Source of the DNA: Aliiroseovarius sp. PrR006
Lineage (GTDB): Bacteria > Pseudomonadota > Alphaproteobacteria > Rhodobacterales > Rhodobacteraceae
DNA length: 64,000 nucleotides
Assembly: GCF_010500215.1 (NCBI RefSeq)
Contig: NZ_JAAGOY010000004.1
Coordinates: forward strand, 868,001 to 932,000
Reading direction: 5' to 3'
The position numbers and the translations under genes were made by a program. Below, piece after piece: positions 45,327 to 54,917 of the stretch. The notes beneath the pieces are model-generated. The model ran no database searches. It was not told the origin of the DNA and saw only the letters and a program-made list of their open reading frames with translations. Within the stretch, counting starts at the first letter, position 1. Each line of letters starts with the position of its first letter.

Positions 45327-46820
45327 TTACTCTTCCAGCGACAACGCAACAAAGCGCGGATTGCCATCACGGCGCACCAGAAGCAGGACCGATTTGCGGC
45401 CGCCATCACGCGCGACTTGCAGGCTGGCTTCCAGATCCTCGATCGAGGCAACGGGCTGCTGACCAGCCTCCGAGATTACGTCACCTGCACGGATGCCCTT
45501 CTCGAACGCCTCGGTGTCTTCATCGATGTCCAGAACGGCCAGACCCTCTTCACCGGGGTTCAAGCCCAGTGCCTCGCGGGTGCTGTCATCCAACGGTGCC
45601 AGCGACATACCCAGAAGCTTGCTTGGCTCAGCCGGAGCGGACGGTTCTTCGCCAGTTTGGTTCGAGGCAGCAACGGCATCTTCGCGACGGCCCAATGTTA
45701 CCTTGATGGTTTCGGTTTTCCCGTCCCGCAGGATCATCACGCGCACGGCCTTGCCGACCGGGGCGTTGCCGACGATGCGCACCAGTGCGCCTGAATCCGT
45801 GACATCAACACCGTCAAAGCTCAGGATCACGTCATTGACCTGAATGCCTGCATCCTTTGCAGGACCATCCGGCACATCGGTCACCAGCGCGCCATCGGTG
45901 CTTTCCAAACCCAGCGCTTCGGCAATGTCGTCGGTGATGTCCTGAATGCGCACACCCAGCCATCCGCGGCGAGTTTCGCCGAATTCCTTCAACTGGCCTA
46001 CCACGCGATCCACCACAGCCGAGGACATGGCAAAGCCGATCCCGATTGAGCCACCATTGGGGCTGAGGATCGCGGTGTTCACACCAATCACCTGACCATC
46101 CATGTTGAACAACGGCCCACCCGAGTTGCCTCGGTTAATCGCCGCGTCGGTCTGAATGTAATCGTCATAGCTGCCCGACAGCTCGCGGTTGCGCTGCGAC
46201 ACGATCCCGGCCGAGACCGAGAAGCCCTGCCCCAGCGGGTTGCCAACAGCCATCACCCAATCGCCAACGCGCATGATGTCGCTGTCACCGAAACTGACAT
46301 AGGATAACGGCTCGTCGCTTTCGACTTTCAGAAGTGCAATATCGGTGTTCGGGTCGGTGCCAACCACTTTGGCTTCAAGCTGCTCTTCGCGATCAAAGAA
46401 CTCGATCAGGATTTCATCCGCACCTTCAATCACGTGGTTGTTGGTGACAATGAACCCATCTTCAGAGATCACGAAACCCGAGCCCAGCGCCTGGCTGCGA
46501 CGCTGACGCTGCTGAGGTTCGCCACCGTTCGGCCCTTGCTGGTTGCGATCAAGGAAGTCGCGGAAGAACTCTTCAAAGGGGCTACCTTCCGGGATCATTG
46601 GCTGCGGGCCACCTTCGCGCCCTGCCACGATCGTCGAGGTCGTGATGTTCACAACTGCAGGGCTGACCTGCTCGGCCAAATCGGCAAAGCTTTCTGGCGC
46701 ACCGCGTGCATCTGCGCGTAGGGATGTTGCCAACAATGTGGCGACCGCAAGGATCAGGGCCACAAACCCCCGATAATACTCTGTCTGCACCTGCCTAAGG
46801 GCGTATGCCTGCGCTCTCAC
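45327..46820 (-). CDS. Periplasmic serine endoprotease, DegP/DegQ (Do) family
   Basis: A 497-residue HtrA-type protease. The GTG at 46820 has AAAGGAG 8 nt upstream and gives a signal-anchor at about residues 14-35. The trypsin-like domain has His in TNNHVIEG, Asp in TDIALLKVE and Ser in RGNSGGPLF. Two PDZ domains follow (about 280-370 and 400-490). It degrades or refolds damaged envelope proteins. It is the last gene after hflK-hflC-DUF2065, a common arrangement in which the FtsH regulators and DegP share a message. Confidence 0.94.
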   Translation of the reverse strand: MRAQAYALRQVQTEYYRGFVALILAVATLLATSLRADARGAPESFADLAEQVSPAVVNITTSTIVAGREGGPQPMIPEGSPFEEFFRDFLDRNQQGPNGGEPQQRQRRSQALGSGFVISEDGFIVTNNHVIEGADEILIEFFDREEQLEAKVVGTDPNTDIALLKVESDEPLSYVSFGDSDIMRVGDWVMAVGNPLGQGFSVSAGIVSQRNRELSGSYDDYIQTDAAINRGNSGGPLFNMDGQVIGVNTAILSPNGGSIGIGFAMSSAVVDRVVGQLKEFGETRRGWLGVRIQDITDDIAEALGLESTDGALVTDVPDGPAKDAGIQVNDVILSFDGVDVTDSGALVRIVGNAPVGKAVRVMILRDGKTETIKVTLGRREDAVAASNQTGEEPSAPAEPSKLLGMSLAPLDDSTREALGLNPGEEGLAVLDIDEDTEAFEKGIRAGDVISEAGQQPVASIEDLEASLQVARDGGRKSVLLLVRRDGNPRFVALSLEE

Positions 46821-46967
46821 ACTACTCTCCTTTTTGATAACTATCGGATGAGACATCCGTTTAAATGATAGTCTCTAGATAGGAGCCGAAAAGCGCAACG
46901 CAAAGTTTGGGTGGCGACCTCACCGGTATGTGAACATGCGTAACACAGCGTGAGCAGTTAGGCGGCT
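46821..46967 (-). other. degP leader with nested inverted repeats
   Basis: CGGATG (46845-46850) pairs with CATCCG (46854-46859) across 3 nt. The outer arms ACTATC (46840-46845) and GATAGT (46867-46872) overlap that hairpin by one base. On the minus strand these lie just before the degP ribosome binding site, so they could be an operator or a leader structure. Confidence 0.35.
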
Positions 46968-47159
46968 TTACGCCCCCACACCCGACAACCAGACCAGAAG
47001 CACGCCAAGCGCCAAGGCGACCAGCCCAATCATCCGCCGTTGGTCGCGCGACATGGCGGCCATCATGGCGACCAGATCATCCAGACGTGAAGGGGCCAGT
47101 GCGAACACCAGCCCCTCGATCACGAGCACAAGCCCGATACCTAGTATCAGAAGGCTCAT
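46968..47159 (-). CDS. DUF2065 (YjeT-type) small membrane protein
   Basis: A 63-residue protein with two helices (about 2-18 and 42-60) joined by a polar loop with R-R. This matches the DUF2065 family, which follows hflKC in many proteobacteria. Function is unknown; association with the HflKC-FtsH complex is suggested by position only. Its start overlaps the hflC stop by 4 nt, and degP follows after 147 nt. Confidence 0.85.
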   Translation of the reverse strand: MSLLILGIGLVLVIEGLVFALAPSRLDDLVAMMAAMSRDQRRMIGLVALALGVLLVWLSGVGA

Positions 47160-48028
47160 TGCCGTCCTTGCTCCGACCCCAGATAGTCGAAGAACTCGCT
47201 ATCCGGTGAGATTACCAGCGACGAATTGCCGGTGGTCAGCGAGTTTTCGTAAGCTTCCAGCGAGCGCAGGAAGGTGAAGAACTCGGCGTCACGGCCCAAC
47301 GCTTCGGCCAGAATGGCGGTCCGGCGTGCGTCAGCCTCACCACGAACGATCTGAGCGTTCTTGCGGGCCTCGGATACGGTTTCCACCACAGTACGATCTG
47401 CAGTCGCACGAAGACGCTGAGCGGCTTCGTTACCACGAGCGATCTCGTCTGCTGCCAGACGCTGACGTTCGGCGCGCATCCGTTCGAAGGTCGCTTCAAG
47501 GTTTTGCTTGGGCAGATCGGCGCGCTTAATGCGCACGTCAACGATATCAACGCCAAGCGACAGCGCTTGCACACGCGCTTGGTCACGGATCTGGTTCATC
47601 AGGACCACACGGTCAGCTGACAGAACAGCGCCCGAGTTTACTTTACCCAGAACCTCACGCAGTTCCGCGTTCAGGATCCGCTCAAGCCGTGGTGCCGCGC
47701 CCGCGATCGAGCTTGCACCCACCGCACGGCGGAACTGCTTGGCATCCGCGATACGCCAGCGGGCGAACGCGTCGACCTCAAGGCGGCGACCATCGGCCGG
47801 GGTAACTTCCAGCTTTCGCGTGTCCAGCGGCAAGATCCGGTCATCGTATTTGACGATTTCGTGCAGGAACGGAACTTTGAAGTTCAGACCTGGCTCGCGG
47901 ATCTCGGCGGTCACCTCGCCGAACCACAGACGCAAAGCGGTCTGCCGTTCATCAATAATGTAGACCGCCTGCAACGCACCAACGACCAGAGCGAACAGGA
48001 CAAAAAGAGCGATTTGAGTACGTTTCAT
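47156..48028 (-). CDS. hflC: FtsH regulator HflC
   Basis: A 290-residue SPFH-domain protein with an N-terminal helix (about 5-25) and VDIVDVRIKRADLP (about 163-176), followed by the long charged helix RMRAERQRLAADEIARGNEA. With HflK it forms the large periplasmic cage around FtsH and limits its action on membrane substrates. Its ATG shares one base with the hflK stop. Confidence 0.95.
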   Translation of the reverse strand: MKRTQIALFVLFALVVGALQAVYIIDERQTALRLWFGEVTAEIREPGLNFKVPFLHEIVKYDDRILPLDTRKLEVTPADGRRLEVDAFARWRIADAKQFRRAVGASSIAGAAPRLERILNAELREVLGKVNSGAVLSADRVVLMNQIRDQARVQALSLGVDIVDVRIKRADLPKQNLEATFERMRAERQRLAADEIARGNEAAQRLRATADRTVVETVSEARKNAQIVRGEADARRTAILAEALGRDAEFFTFLRSLEAYENSLTTGNSSLVISPDSEFFDYLGSEQGRQ

Positions 48029-49185
48029 CAGTTCGACCCTCCGCTGTTGGATTGCGATTTGTTCAGCTCGTTCAGGGGCAGATACGGCACGACGCCGCTG
48101 TCGCCACTGATGGCTTCATCCAGAATAACCTTGTCGACGCTGGACATGACTTTTTCCAATGTCTCCAAATACAGACGCTTCCGCGTGATATCCTGCGCTT
48201 TCTGGTATTCTTCGAACACGGCAAGGAAGCGCGCAGCTTCACCTTCGGCTTCGTTCACGACCTGTGCACGATACCCTTCGGCCTGCTCCACCAACTGAGC
48301 GGCTTCACCACGGGCAGCGGCAACAACGCGGTTGGCATAGGCATCCGCCTGCTTCTGCAGTGTGTCGCGGGTCTGTTCCGCGGCCTGAACTTCACGGAAG
48401 CTGTCGATAACTTCAGCGGGCGGGTCGGCACGGTCAAAGTTCACACGAACGATGTTCACGCCTGACTGATACCCATCCAGCGTCGACTGAATCAGCTCTT
48501 CCAGCTCTTGGGCAATCACGCCACGATCCGATGTCAGGATCGGTGCCAAACGCGACCGCGCAATAATCTCGCGCATGGCCGATTCCGACACAGCCTGAAT
48601 GGTGTTTTCAGGCGCCGCCAGATTGAACACGAATTTCTCAATGTCCGAGATATTCCACACGACCTGGAAGTCGATATCGACGATGTTTTCGTCACCCGTC
48701 AGCATCAGACCTTCCGACGTACCATCACCAATGTTGATGACGTTCTCGCGCGTAACCGGATAGATTTCCTTGGTCACGATGGGCCACGGGGCAAAGTTCA
48801 GACCCTCTTGCCCGACGCCGTACCGTTCGCCGAACAGCAGCTCGACCGATTGTTCGGACGTGTCCACACGATAGAAGCTGGCAAAGACCCAAACGGCTGC
48901 CGCGACAAGCGCAATCAGCAGGATCGAGCCGCGCCCGATGCTAGGACCGCCCGCGCCTTGACCACCGCGACCGCCACCCTTACGACTGTCACCTCGGCCA
49001 CCCATGAGCACACGCAGTTGCTCTTGGCCTTTTTTCATCAGCTCGTCAATTTCCGGGATCTGGGGGTTGTCACCACCGGGGCGGTTGTTGCCTCCGCGGT
49101 TGCCACCATCATTCGAGGGGGGACGTCCATCGGAGCCGCCACGGTTTCCACCGCCGCCCCAAGGACCGCCATTATCGCTGGCCAT
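48028..49185 (-). CDS. hflK: FtsH regulator HflK
   Basis: A 385-residue SPFH protein. It has a Gly/Asn/Arg-rich cytoplasmic N-terminus (about 1-80), one transmembrane helix (about 87-105) and the SPFH domain with VVWNISDIEKFVFNL. A C-terminal coiled region, ADAYANRVVAAARGEA, follows. I chose the ATG at 49185; AAGGAA lies 10 nt upstream, while an in-frame TTG three codons earlier lies too close to it. It is first in the hflK-hflC-DUF2065-degP message. Confidence 0.95.
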   Translation of the reverse strand: MASDNGGPWGGGGNRGGSDGRPPSNDGGNRGGNNRPGGDNPQIPEIDELMKKGQEQLRVLMGGRGDSRKGGGRGGQGAGGPSIGRGSILLIALVAAAVWVFASFYRVDTSEQSVELLFGERYGVGQEGLNFAPWPIVTKEIYPVTRENVINIGDGTSEGLMLTGDENIVDIDFQVVWNISDIEKFVFNLAAPENTIQAVSESAMREIIARSRLAPILTSDRGVIAQELEELIQSTLDGYQSGVNIVRVNFDRADPPAEVIDSFREVQAAEQTRDTLQKQADAYANRVVAAARGEAAQLVEQAEGYRAQVVNEAEGEAARFLAVFEEYQKAQDITRKRLYLETLEKVMSSVDKVILDEAISGDSGVVPYLPLNELNKSQSNSGGSN

Positions 49186-49492
49186 CTGGTCCAATTCCTT
49201 CCGTCTTAAAAACAGGGTTTCGCGGTCATAACTGGCCTTTTACAGGCGGATTTTCAAGAGACCACACCAAAGGTTGCCCCGGTTTTCGTCGTTTCCTGTG
49301 CCACTTCGCAAGCCAAGCAGGCATATCAGCAGAAAAAGTGGGGTTTTGGTGCGCACAGCAATGCTGGAGCGACCAATCCCTTTGCTCATCTACCGGGGGC
49401 AATCTGAGCTGTGCTACAATGCCCCATTATTTGTATGTCTTTGTTTTGAGGAAAATCGAGCAGCGTAGCACTTTAATTTAAGGAGTTAAGCT
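49186..49492 (+). other. 307-bp gap upstream of the small secreted protein gene
   Basis: A divergent region between hflK and the small orphan gene. TACAAT at 49415-49420 could be a -10 box for the orphan. The part nearest the orphan is AT-rich. I see no RNA gene or other coding stretch. Confidence 0.3.
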
Positions 49493-49783
49493 ATGCAGAT
49501 TGAACTCATAAGTTTGTTAATGGTCCATTTTTTATGTAACGCATCGGCACAGGAAGGGCCGCTGAATATGGATGCAGCACTTTTTTGCTCTTCTAATTTC
49601 GAACGGGTCAAAGTGGCGCTACATCCCACACTGTCTCTTGAAGCCTACGATCAAATGACGACCGAAGAGCGCGTAGAGATCAGCGTCGAAGGATACGCGT
49701 ATTACAAAGCCTGGCTGCAAGAGAATCCAGACCTTAGCGAACAGTTTCGGCTGTCCGCCACTGTTGTGATGACCAACTGGTAG
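49493..49783 (+). CDS. Small secreted protein of unknown function
   Basis: A 96-residue protein with a short signal peptide (MQIELISLLMVHFLCNASAQ, cut after ASAQ) and two Cys overall. The mature part reads as helical and acidic (MTTEERVEISVEGYAYYKAW). AAGGAG 8 nt before the ATG supports translation. Base composition is lower in GC than the neighbours. No family is recognised. It is a likely lineage-specific or acquired gene. Confidence 0.6.
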   Translation: MQIELISLLMVHFLCNASAQEGPLNMDAALFCSSNFERVKVALHPTLSLEAYDQMTTEERVEISVEGYAYYKAWLQENPDLSEQFRLSATVVMTNW

Positions 49784-49897
49784 GCGGTTTCAAAGGGCCT
49801 GCATTCCGACGTCATCAGAGGGGTGAAGTTTGGGGAAAACGCTCGGTGCAATGTGAAGCGATCCCCCAAACTTTGTATCTTTCAAATTGGCCTGATC

Positions 49898-51265
49898 TTA
49901 GTCGCTGCGGGTGGGCGACTTCATCAGCACGATTTCTTCAGACATGGTTGGGTGAACGGCCACGGTGCGGTCGAAATCGGCCTTGGTCGCGCCCATTTTC
50001 ACGGCCACAGCAGCCAGCTGGATCATCTCACCCGCACCGTCTCCGACGATATGCACGCCCAGCACTTTCTGGGTCTCTTGGCTGACGATCAGCTTGAACA
50101 GCACACGCTCGTTCGAGCCGATAAAGCTTTTCTGCATGGGGCGGAAAGCGGCGCAGTAAACGTCGATCTTTTCTTGGACGCGGGCGTCTTCCTCGGACAT
50201 ACCGACAGCGCCGTACTCGGGCTGGGTGAACACGGCCGAGGCCACGTTTTCGTGGTCTGGCTTGGTCGGATTGCCGTTGAAGACAGTTTCGACGAACGCC
50301 ATACCCTCGCGAATGGCGACTGGGGTCAGCGTGATCCGGTTGGTGACATCACCCACCGCATAGATCGACGGGACTGAGGTCTGGCTGTAGTCATCAACGA
50401 CAACTTCGCCTCCCCGGCCAAGTTTCACGCCAGTCTCTTCAAGGCCAAGCTCGTCGGTGTTTGGCACGCGTCCGGTAGCGAAGAGCACTTGATCAAAGAC
50501 CTCTTCACGGCCATCGGTGCCCTTGACCCAGATGGCGCCGTCACGCTCTTCCATGCGCTCGACTTCAAGACCCACATGCAGGTCAACACCACGCTCGCGG
50601 ATGTGCTCGGCCAAGAAGCCGCGCACTTCGTCGTCAAAGCCACGCAGGATCTGCGCGCCGCGGTACCATTGGGCGACTTGGCTACCCAAGCCGTTGAAGA
50701 TGCAGGCAAACTCGGTCGCAATATAGCCACCACCGACGATCAGGATCCGCGGGGGGAAGTCTTCCAGATTGAACACTTCGTTCGAGGTAATGCCCAGCTC
50801 GGCCGCACCCGGTGTGTCGGGAATGAAGGGTCGTCCACCAGTCGCCACAAGAATGTGCTTGGCGGTAAAGCTCTCGCCCGTCGACAGCTCGACCGTGTGT
50901 GCGTCTTTCACAACCGCACGAGCGTTGTAGATGTCGGCACCCGAGTTGCCGAGGTTGCGGTTATAGATCCCTTCGAGGCGCTCAAGTTCAGCATGCAACG
51001 CAGGACGGAATGTGTTTTTCCAGTCGAACGTCCCGCGTTCGTTACCCTTCCAGCCATAGGCGCGTGCATCAGCGGACGCGGGCCCGTGCTGCGAGGCAAA
51101 GACCATCAGTTTTTTCGGTACACAGCCGCGGATGACACAGGTGCCGCCCATCCGGAACTCTTCCGCCAGCGCCACTTTCGCGCCGCCTTCGGCTGCCACG
51201 CGACCAGCGCGCACGCCGCCCGAGCCGCCGCCGATTACAAAGAGGTCATAGTCAAATCCGCTCAT
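49898..51265 (-). CDS. gor: Glutathione-disulfide reductase
   Basis: A 455-residue class I pyridine nucleotide-disulfide oxidoreductase. The FAD motif is GGGSGGVRAGRVAAEGG (about 11-27), the redox pair GGTCVIRGCVPKKLM (about 41-55) and the NADPH motif IVGGGYIATEFA. The C-terminal catalytic His-Glu is in AVHPTMSEE. The signature CVIRGCVPKK marks the glutathione reductase group. The ATG at 51265 has AAAGG 8 nt upstream; an ATG two codons earlier is too close. rpiA lies upstream on the same strand. Confidence 0.93.
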   Translation of the reverse strand: MSGFDYDLFVIGGGSGGVRAGRVAAEGGAKVALAEEFRMGGTCVIRGCVPKKLMVFASQHGPASADARAYGWKGNERGTFDWKNTFRPALHAELERLEGIYNRNLGNSGADIYNARAVVKDAHTVELSTGESFTAKHILVATGGRPFIPDTPGAAELGITSNEVFNLEDFPPRILIVGGGYIATEFACIFNGLGSQVAQWYRGAQILRGFDDEVRGFLAEHIRERGVDLHVGLEVERMEERDGAIWVKGTDGREEVFDQVLFATGRVPNTDELGLEETGVKLGRGGEVVVDDYSQTSVPSIYAVGDVTNRITLTPVAIREGMAFVETVFNGNPTKPDHENVASAVFTQPEYGAVGMSEEDARVQEKIDVYCAAFRPMQKSFIGSNERVLFKLIVSQETQKVLGVHIVGDGAGEMIQLAAVAVKMGATKADFDRTVAVHPTMSEEIVLMKSPTRSD

Positions 51266-51402
51266 ATCCATTGCCTTTCACATCCCACCCGGTCGGGTGC
51301 GCATCACATCGGGGTTTGCATCCGCTGAAAGCTAGGAGCTTGGCACGCGGCTTTCCACCCCCAGAATTGTCACATTGATCACGTTTCCGCGTTTGATCCC
51401 AA

Positions 51403-52185
51403 TCAGATATCCGCAAACATGTTTGCTTCCTGCCCGGTTTCGACCTGCACCTCAGTCAGGGTGCCGTCGGTCAGATCGGTCACTTCAATCCGCCCATCGC
51501 CATGACCGCAGATCACCATGTCGCAAATGTCGATGAACAGCCCGTTCTCGACCACACCCGGAACCTGGTTCAACGCAAGCGCAAGGTGGCGCGGGTCGCC
51601 TATCCGTTTCAGATGCAGATCGATGATATGGTTGCCCTGATCGGTCATAAAAGGTTCATCGTCGATCATCCGCATCACGGATTCCCAGCCCAGAACGTCC
51701 ATCCCGTCCAGCATCGCCTCGACGGTGGCGCGGGTGGTTTGCAGCCCGAAAGGCACGACCTCGATCGGCAGGGGGAATGCGCCAAGATGGGCGACGGATT
51801 TCGAGTGATCGGCAATCACGATCATACGATCCGACGCCGAGGCGACGATCTTTTCGTGCAGCAATGCCCCGCCGCCACCTTTGATCAGGGTAAGCTCGGC
51901 ATCATATTCGTCGGTCCCGTCGATGGTGATGTCCAGCCACTTCACGTCGTCCAAAGTGGCAACCCGCAGTCCGGCCTCTTGCGCAAGGGCAGCGGTGCGA
52001 CGGCTGGTCGGCACGCCGACGATATTCAGCCCCTCCTCGCGAACGCGTTCGCCAAGGTATTTGACCATCCACGCCGAAGTCGACCCGGTCCCCAGCCCGA
52101 TGCTCATCCCATCTTCAACGAACTGAACAGCGTATTTCGCCGCAATGCTTTTTGCCGTGTCGATAGGTGAAAGTTCTGCGGTCAT
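51403..52185 (-). CDS. rpiA: Ribose-5-phosphate isomerase A
   Basis: A 260-residue RpiA. Motifs are GLGTGSTSAWMV (about 30-41), IDGTDEYDAELTLIKGGGGA (about 88-107, with catalytic Asp and Lys region) and LHEKIVASAS. It interconverts ribose-5-phosphate and ribulose-5-phosphate. The ATG at 52185 follows GAGGGA by 9 nt; a long open frame upstream is not coding-like. It lies 137 nt before gor on the same strand. Confidence 0.95.
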   Translation of the reverse strand: MTAELSPIDTAKSIAAKYAVQFVEDGMSIGLGTGSTSAWMVKYLGERVREEGLNIVGVPTSRRTAALAQEAGLRVATLDDVKWLDITIDGTDEYDAELTLIKGGGGALLHEKIVASASDRMIVIADHSKSVAHLGAFPLPIEVVPFGLQTTRATVEAMLDGMDVLGWESVMRMIDDEPFMTDQGNHIIDLHLKRIGDPRHLALALNQVPGVVENGLFIDICDMVICGHGDGRIEVTDLTDGTLTEVQVETGQEANMFADI

Positions 52186-52314
52186 TACAACGAATCCCTC
52201 AAACCAAACAACTGTTGCGCAGTTTATACGGCGCGGACCCCGCGTTGGCGAGTATCGAGCCAAACCGGCATCTTTTTTCTGGTCACTTTGCTGTGGATTT
52301 GATTGTGTCGCGCC

Positions 52315-52998
52315 ATGTTGAGACTTCACTACGCCCCCGACAACGCATCCCTGATCATCCGGCTTGTGCTGGAGGAACTGGGCGAGCCCTATGAAACCGT
52401 TCTGGTGGACCGCGGCAGCAATGCGCAGCAAAGCCCGGCCTATCTGAAGGTCAATCCGATGGGAACGATCCCCGCGCTTGAGACCCCGCATGGCGTGATC
52501 TTTGAAACCGCGGCCATTCTGTTGTGGCTGGTGGATCGCGCCGGTCAGCTGGCCCCTACTGCAAACAGCCCCGATCGCGGTGCATTTCTGTCATGGATGA
52601 TGGTGGCCTCGAACGGATTGCAGATGGATTTGCGTCAACATTTCTATGCCGAACGCTTCACAACCGGATCGGTGGAAGACCACCGCCGCATCGTGGCCAA
52701 ACGTCTGCAAGGGCATTTGGATCGCTACGAGGCGCTTTTAGGCGAAGGACATGCGTGGTTTGGGGGCGAGGCGCCGACCGCGCTGGACTACTACGTTGCT
52801 ACACCCCTGCGCTGGTTTGCGCTGTATTTGCGCAACGAGCCGTGGTTCGCACTTGAGAACTGGCCGCGCCTGCAAACCCTTGCCAAGCGGATCGAATCCC
52901 GCCCCGCGATGCAGGCGGCGATGGCCGCCGAAGGCTTGGGCGAGACGCCCCTCAGCAACCCCGCGCCCGCTGATCCGCCGGAAGGTGTGGCGCTTTAA
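52315..52998 (+). CDS. Glutathione S-transferase family protein
   Basis: A 227-residue two-domain GST. The thioredoxin-like N-terminal domain has RLHYAPDNASLIIRLVLEEL and VNPMGTIPALETPHGVIFET, with the cis-Pro and the Glu-Thr that bind glutathione. The helical domain has GEAPTALDYYVATPLRW. The substrate is unknown. The ribosome binding site is weak. The DUF454 gene follows after 65 nt. Confidence 0.9.
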   Translation: MLRLHYAPDNASLIIRLVLEELGEPYETVLVDRGSNAQQSPAYLKVNPMGTIPALETPHGVIFETAAILLWLVDRAGQLAPTANSPDRGAFLSWMMVASNGLQMDLRQHFYAERFTTGSVEDHRRIVAKRLQGHLDRYEALLGEGHAWFGGEAPTALDYYVATPLRWFALYLRNEPWFALENWPRLQTLAKRIESRPAMQAAMAAEGLGETPLSNPAPADPPEGVAL

Positions 52999-53063
52999 GG
53001 CACCATCTGGACAATCCCCCTCTGGCGTCTGAGACTGTCGGGGCAGCAACATGGGCGCAGATC

Positions 53064-53417
53064 ATGGGCAAGTATTTCTATCTCACGCTTGGCTGGTGCG
53101 CCGTCGCGCTTGGCCTGCTCGGAGTCATTCTGCCGGTTCTGCCCACCACACCATTCCTGCTGGTCGCGGCCTTTGCCTTTGGCAACAGCAGCCCCCGCGC
53201 GCGGGCTTGGCTGATTGATCACGCCCATTTCGGCCCCGCCATTCGCGATTGGGAAGAGCGTGGCGCGATCTCGCGGCGGGCCAAAACGCTCGCCACTAGC
53301 ATGATGGCGCTGGTGCTTGCCATTTCACTGATACTGGGTGCCCCGTGGTGGGTGGTGCTGGCGCAAGTCGTGCTGATGGGGGCCGGAGCCGCGTTCATTC
53401 TGACCCGCCCAGACTGA
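53064..53417 (+). CDS. DUF454 (YbaN-type) inner membrane protein
   Basis: A 117-residue protein with the family signature GWCAVALGLLGVILPVLPTT (about 10-29, first helix), then PFLLVAAFAFGNSSPRA, W-E-E-R-G-A-I, and two more helices (about 73-110). Function is unknown. It lies between a GST gene and sdaA, all on the plus strand. Confidence 0.9.
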   Translation: MGKYFYLTLGWCAVALGLLGVILPVLPTTPFLLVAAFAFGNSSPRARAWLIDHAHFGPAIRDWEERGAISRRAKTLATSMMALVLAISLILGAPWWVVLAQVVLMGAGAAFILTRPD

Positions 53418-53523
53418 CCCCCGACCTGATCAGCAACGCGATTGGCGTAAAAACTGTCGCTTTTTCACGCACCTAGTGGCGGAAAATCCGCACAATGATC
53501 TGACGTAATCAAGCGAGGTCAAA

Positions 53524-54903
53524 ATGTTCCTGTCTGTATTCGACATGTTCAAGGTCGGGGTCGGCCCCAGTTCGTCCCACACGATGGGGCCGATGGTTGC
53601 GGGTGCCCGCTTTCTGGATCTGCTGCGCGAACAGCCGTTCGAAGTGCATGGGCTGAAAGCCTCGCTGCATGGCTCGCTTGCGTTCACAGGCGTCGGCCAC
53701 GCGACCGACCGCGCGACCATTCTGGGATTGGCTGGATTCCTACCCGACAGTTATGACCACGCCAGAGCCGAGGCGGCGATGGCCGCGATCGAGGAAACCA
53801 GCACTGTCTCTCCGGAAGGGCTGGGCACGCTGAAATTCGCGCCGAAAACTGATCTGATCTTCGACTACGAGCACCCCCTACCCGGCCATGCCAACGGCAT
53901 GCAGCTGATGGCAACTGACGCGCAAGGCGACGTTGTTGTACGCGAGACCTATTACTCGATCGGCGGCGGGTTCGTCGTGACCGAAGCCGAGCAGGCCCAA
54001 GAGGCCAAGCTGGACGCCGAAGACGCCAAAACCCATCCGTTCCCGTTTGAAAACGCCGTGCAAATGCTCGAGATGGCGAAAGCCTCGGGCAAGAGCATCG
54101 CGGATATGAAGCGCGCGAACGAGCTGATACATATGGGCCCTGCCTCGCTGGCCGAGAAGCTCGACCGGGTTTGGGAAGTTATGCAGGACTGCATCCAGCG
54201 CGGGTTAGCGAACGATGGTATTCTGCCCGGCGGGCTGTTGGTCAAACGTCGCGCTAAAGCGATCCACGAAAGCCTGATCGCCGAACAGGGTCTGAACCTG
54301 ACCGCCCCGCATACGATCAACGATTGGATGAGCGTCTATGCGATGGCGGTGAACGAGGAGAACGCCGCGGGTGGACAGGTTGTGACCAGCCCAACCAATG
54401 GCGCGGCAGGCGTGTTGCCTGCGGTGGTCTATTATTGGCTGAACCACGTGCCAGGGGCCTCGGCCTCGCGCGTTCACGACTTCCTGCTGACCGCCTCGGC
54501 CATTGGCGCCATCGTCAAACACAACGCGTCGATCTCGGGTGCCGAAGCCGGGTGTCAGGCCGAGGTCGGATCGGCCAGCGCCATGGCCGCTGCCGGTCTG
54601 TGCGCTGTTATGGGCGGGACACCTGAGCAGGTAGAAAACGCCGCAGAAATCGCACTGGAACACCATCTGGGCCTGACCTGTGACCCCGTGCGCGGTCTAG
54701 TTCAAGTCCCGTGCATCGAACGCAACGGTCTGGGCGCGATCAAGGCGGTGTCCGCCGCGTCCCTCGCTCTGCGTGGCGACGGCACCCATCTGGTCCCGCT
54801 GGACGCCTGCATCAAGACGATGTTCGAGACCGGTCAGGACATGATGGAGAAATACAAAGAGACCTCTCTGGGCGGACTGGCAGTCAACGTTCCGAACTGC
54901 TGA
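53524..54903 (+). CDS. sdaA: L-serine ammonia-lyase (serine dehydratase)
   Basis: A 459-residue single-chain Fe-S serine deaminase. The N-terminal regulatory domain starts with [20 protein letters not shown] (about 2-21). The catalytic domain has [20 protein letters not shown] in its middle and Cys residues for the 4Fe-4S cluster in [19 protein letters not shown] and VQVPCIERN. It converts L-serine to pyruvate and ammonia. GAGGT lies just before the ATG. It is convergent with the thiamine diphosphokinase gene, 14 nt away. Confidence 0.96.
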   Translation: MFLSVFDMFKVGVGPSSSHTMGPMVAGARFLDLLREQPFEVHGLKASLHGSLAFTGVGHATDRATILGLAGFLPDSYDHARAEAAMAAIEETSTVSPEGLGTLKFAPKTDLIFDYEHPLPGHANGMQLMATDAQGDVVVRETYYSIGGGFVVTEAEQAQEAKLDAEDAKTHPFPFENAVQMLEMAKASGKSIADMKRANELIHMGPASLAEKLDRVWEVMQDCIQRGLANDGILPGGLLVKRRAKAIHESLIAEQGLNLTAPHTINDWMSVYAMAVNEENAAGGQVVTSPTNGAAGVLPAVVYYWLNHVPGASASRVHDFLLTASAIGAIVKHNASISGAEAGCQAEVGSASAMAAAGLCAVMGGTPEQVENAAEIALEHHLGLTCDPVRGLVQVPCIERNGLGAIKAVSAASLALRGDGTHLVPLDACIKTMFETGQDMMEKYKETSLGGLAVNVPNC

Positions 54904-54917
54904 CCCCAAACTGCGCG

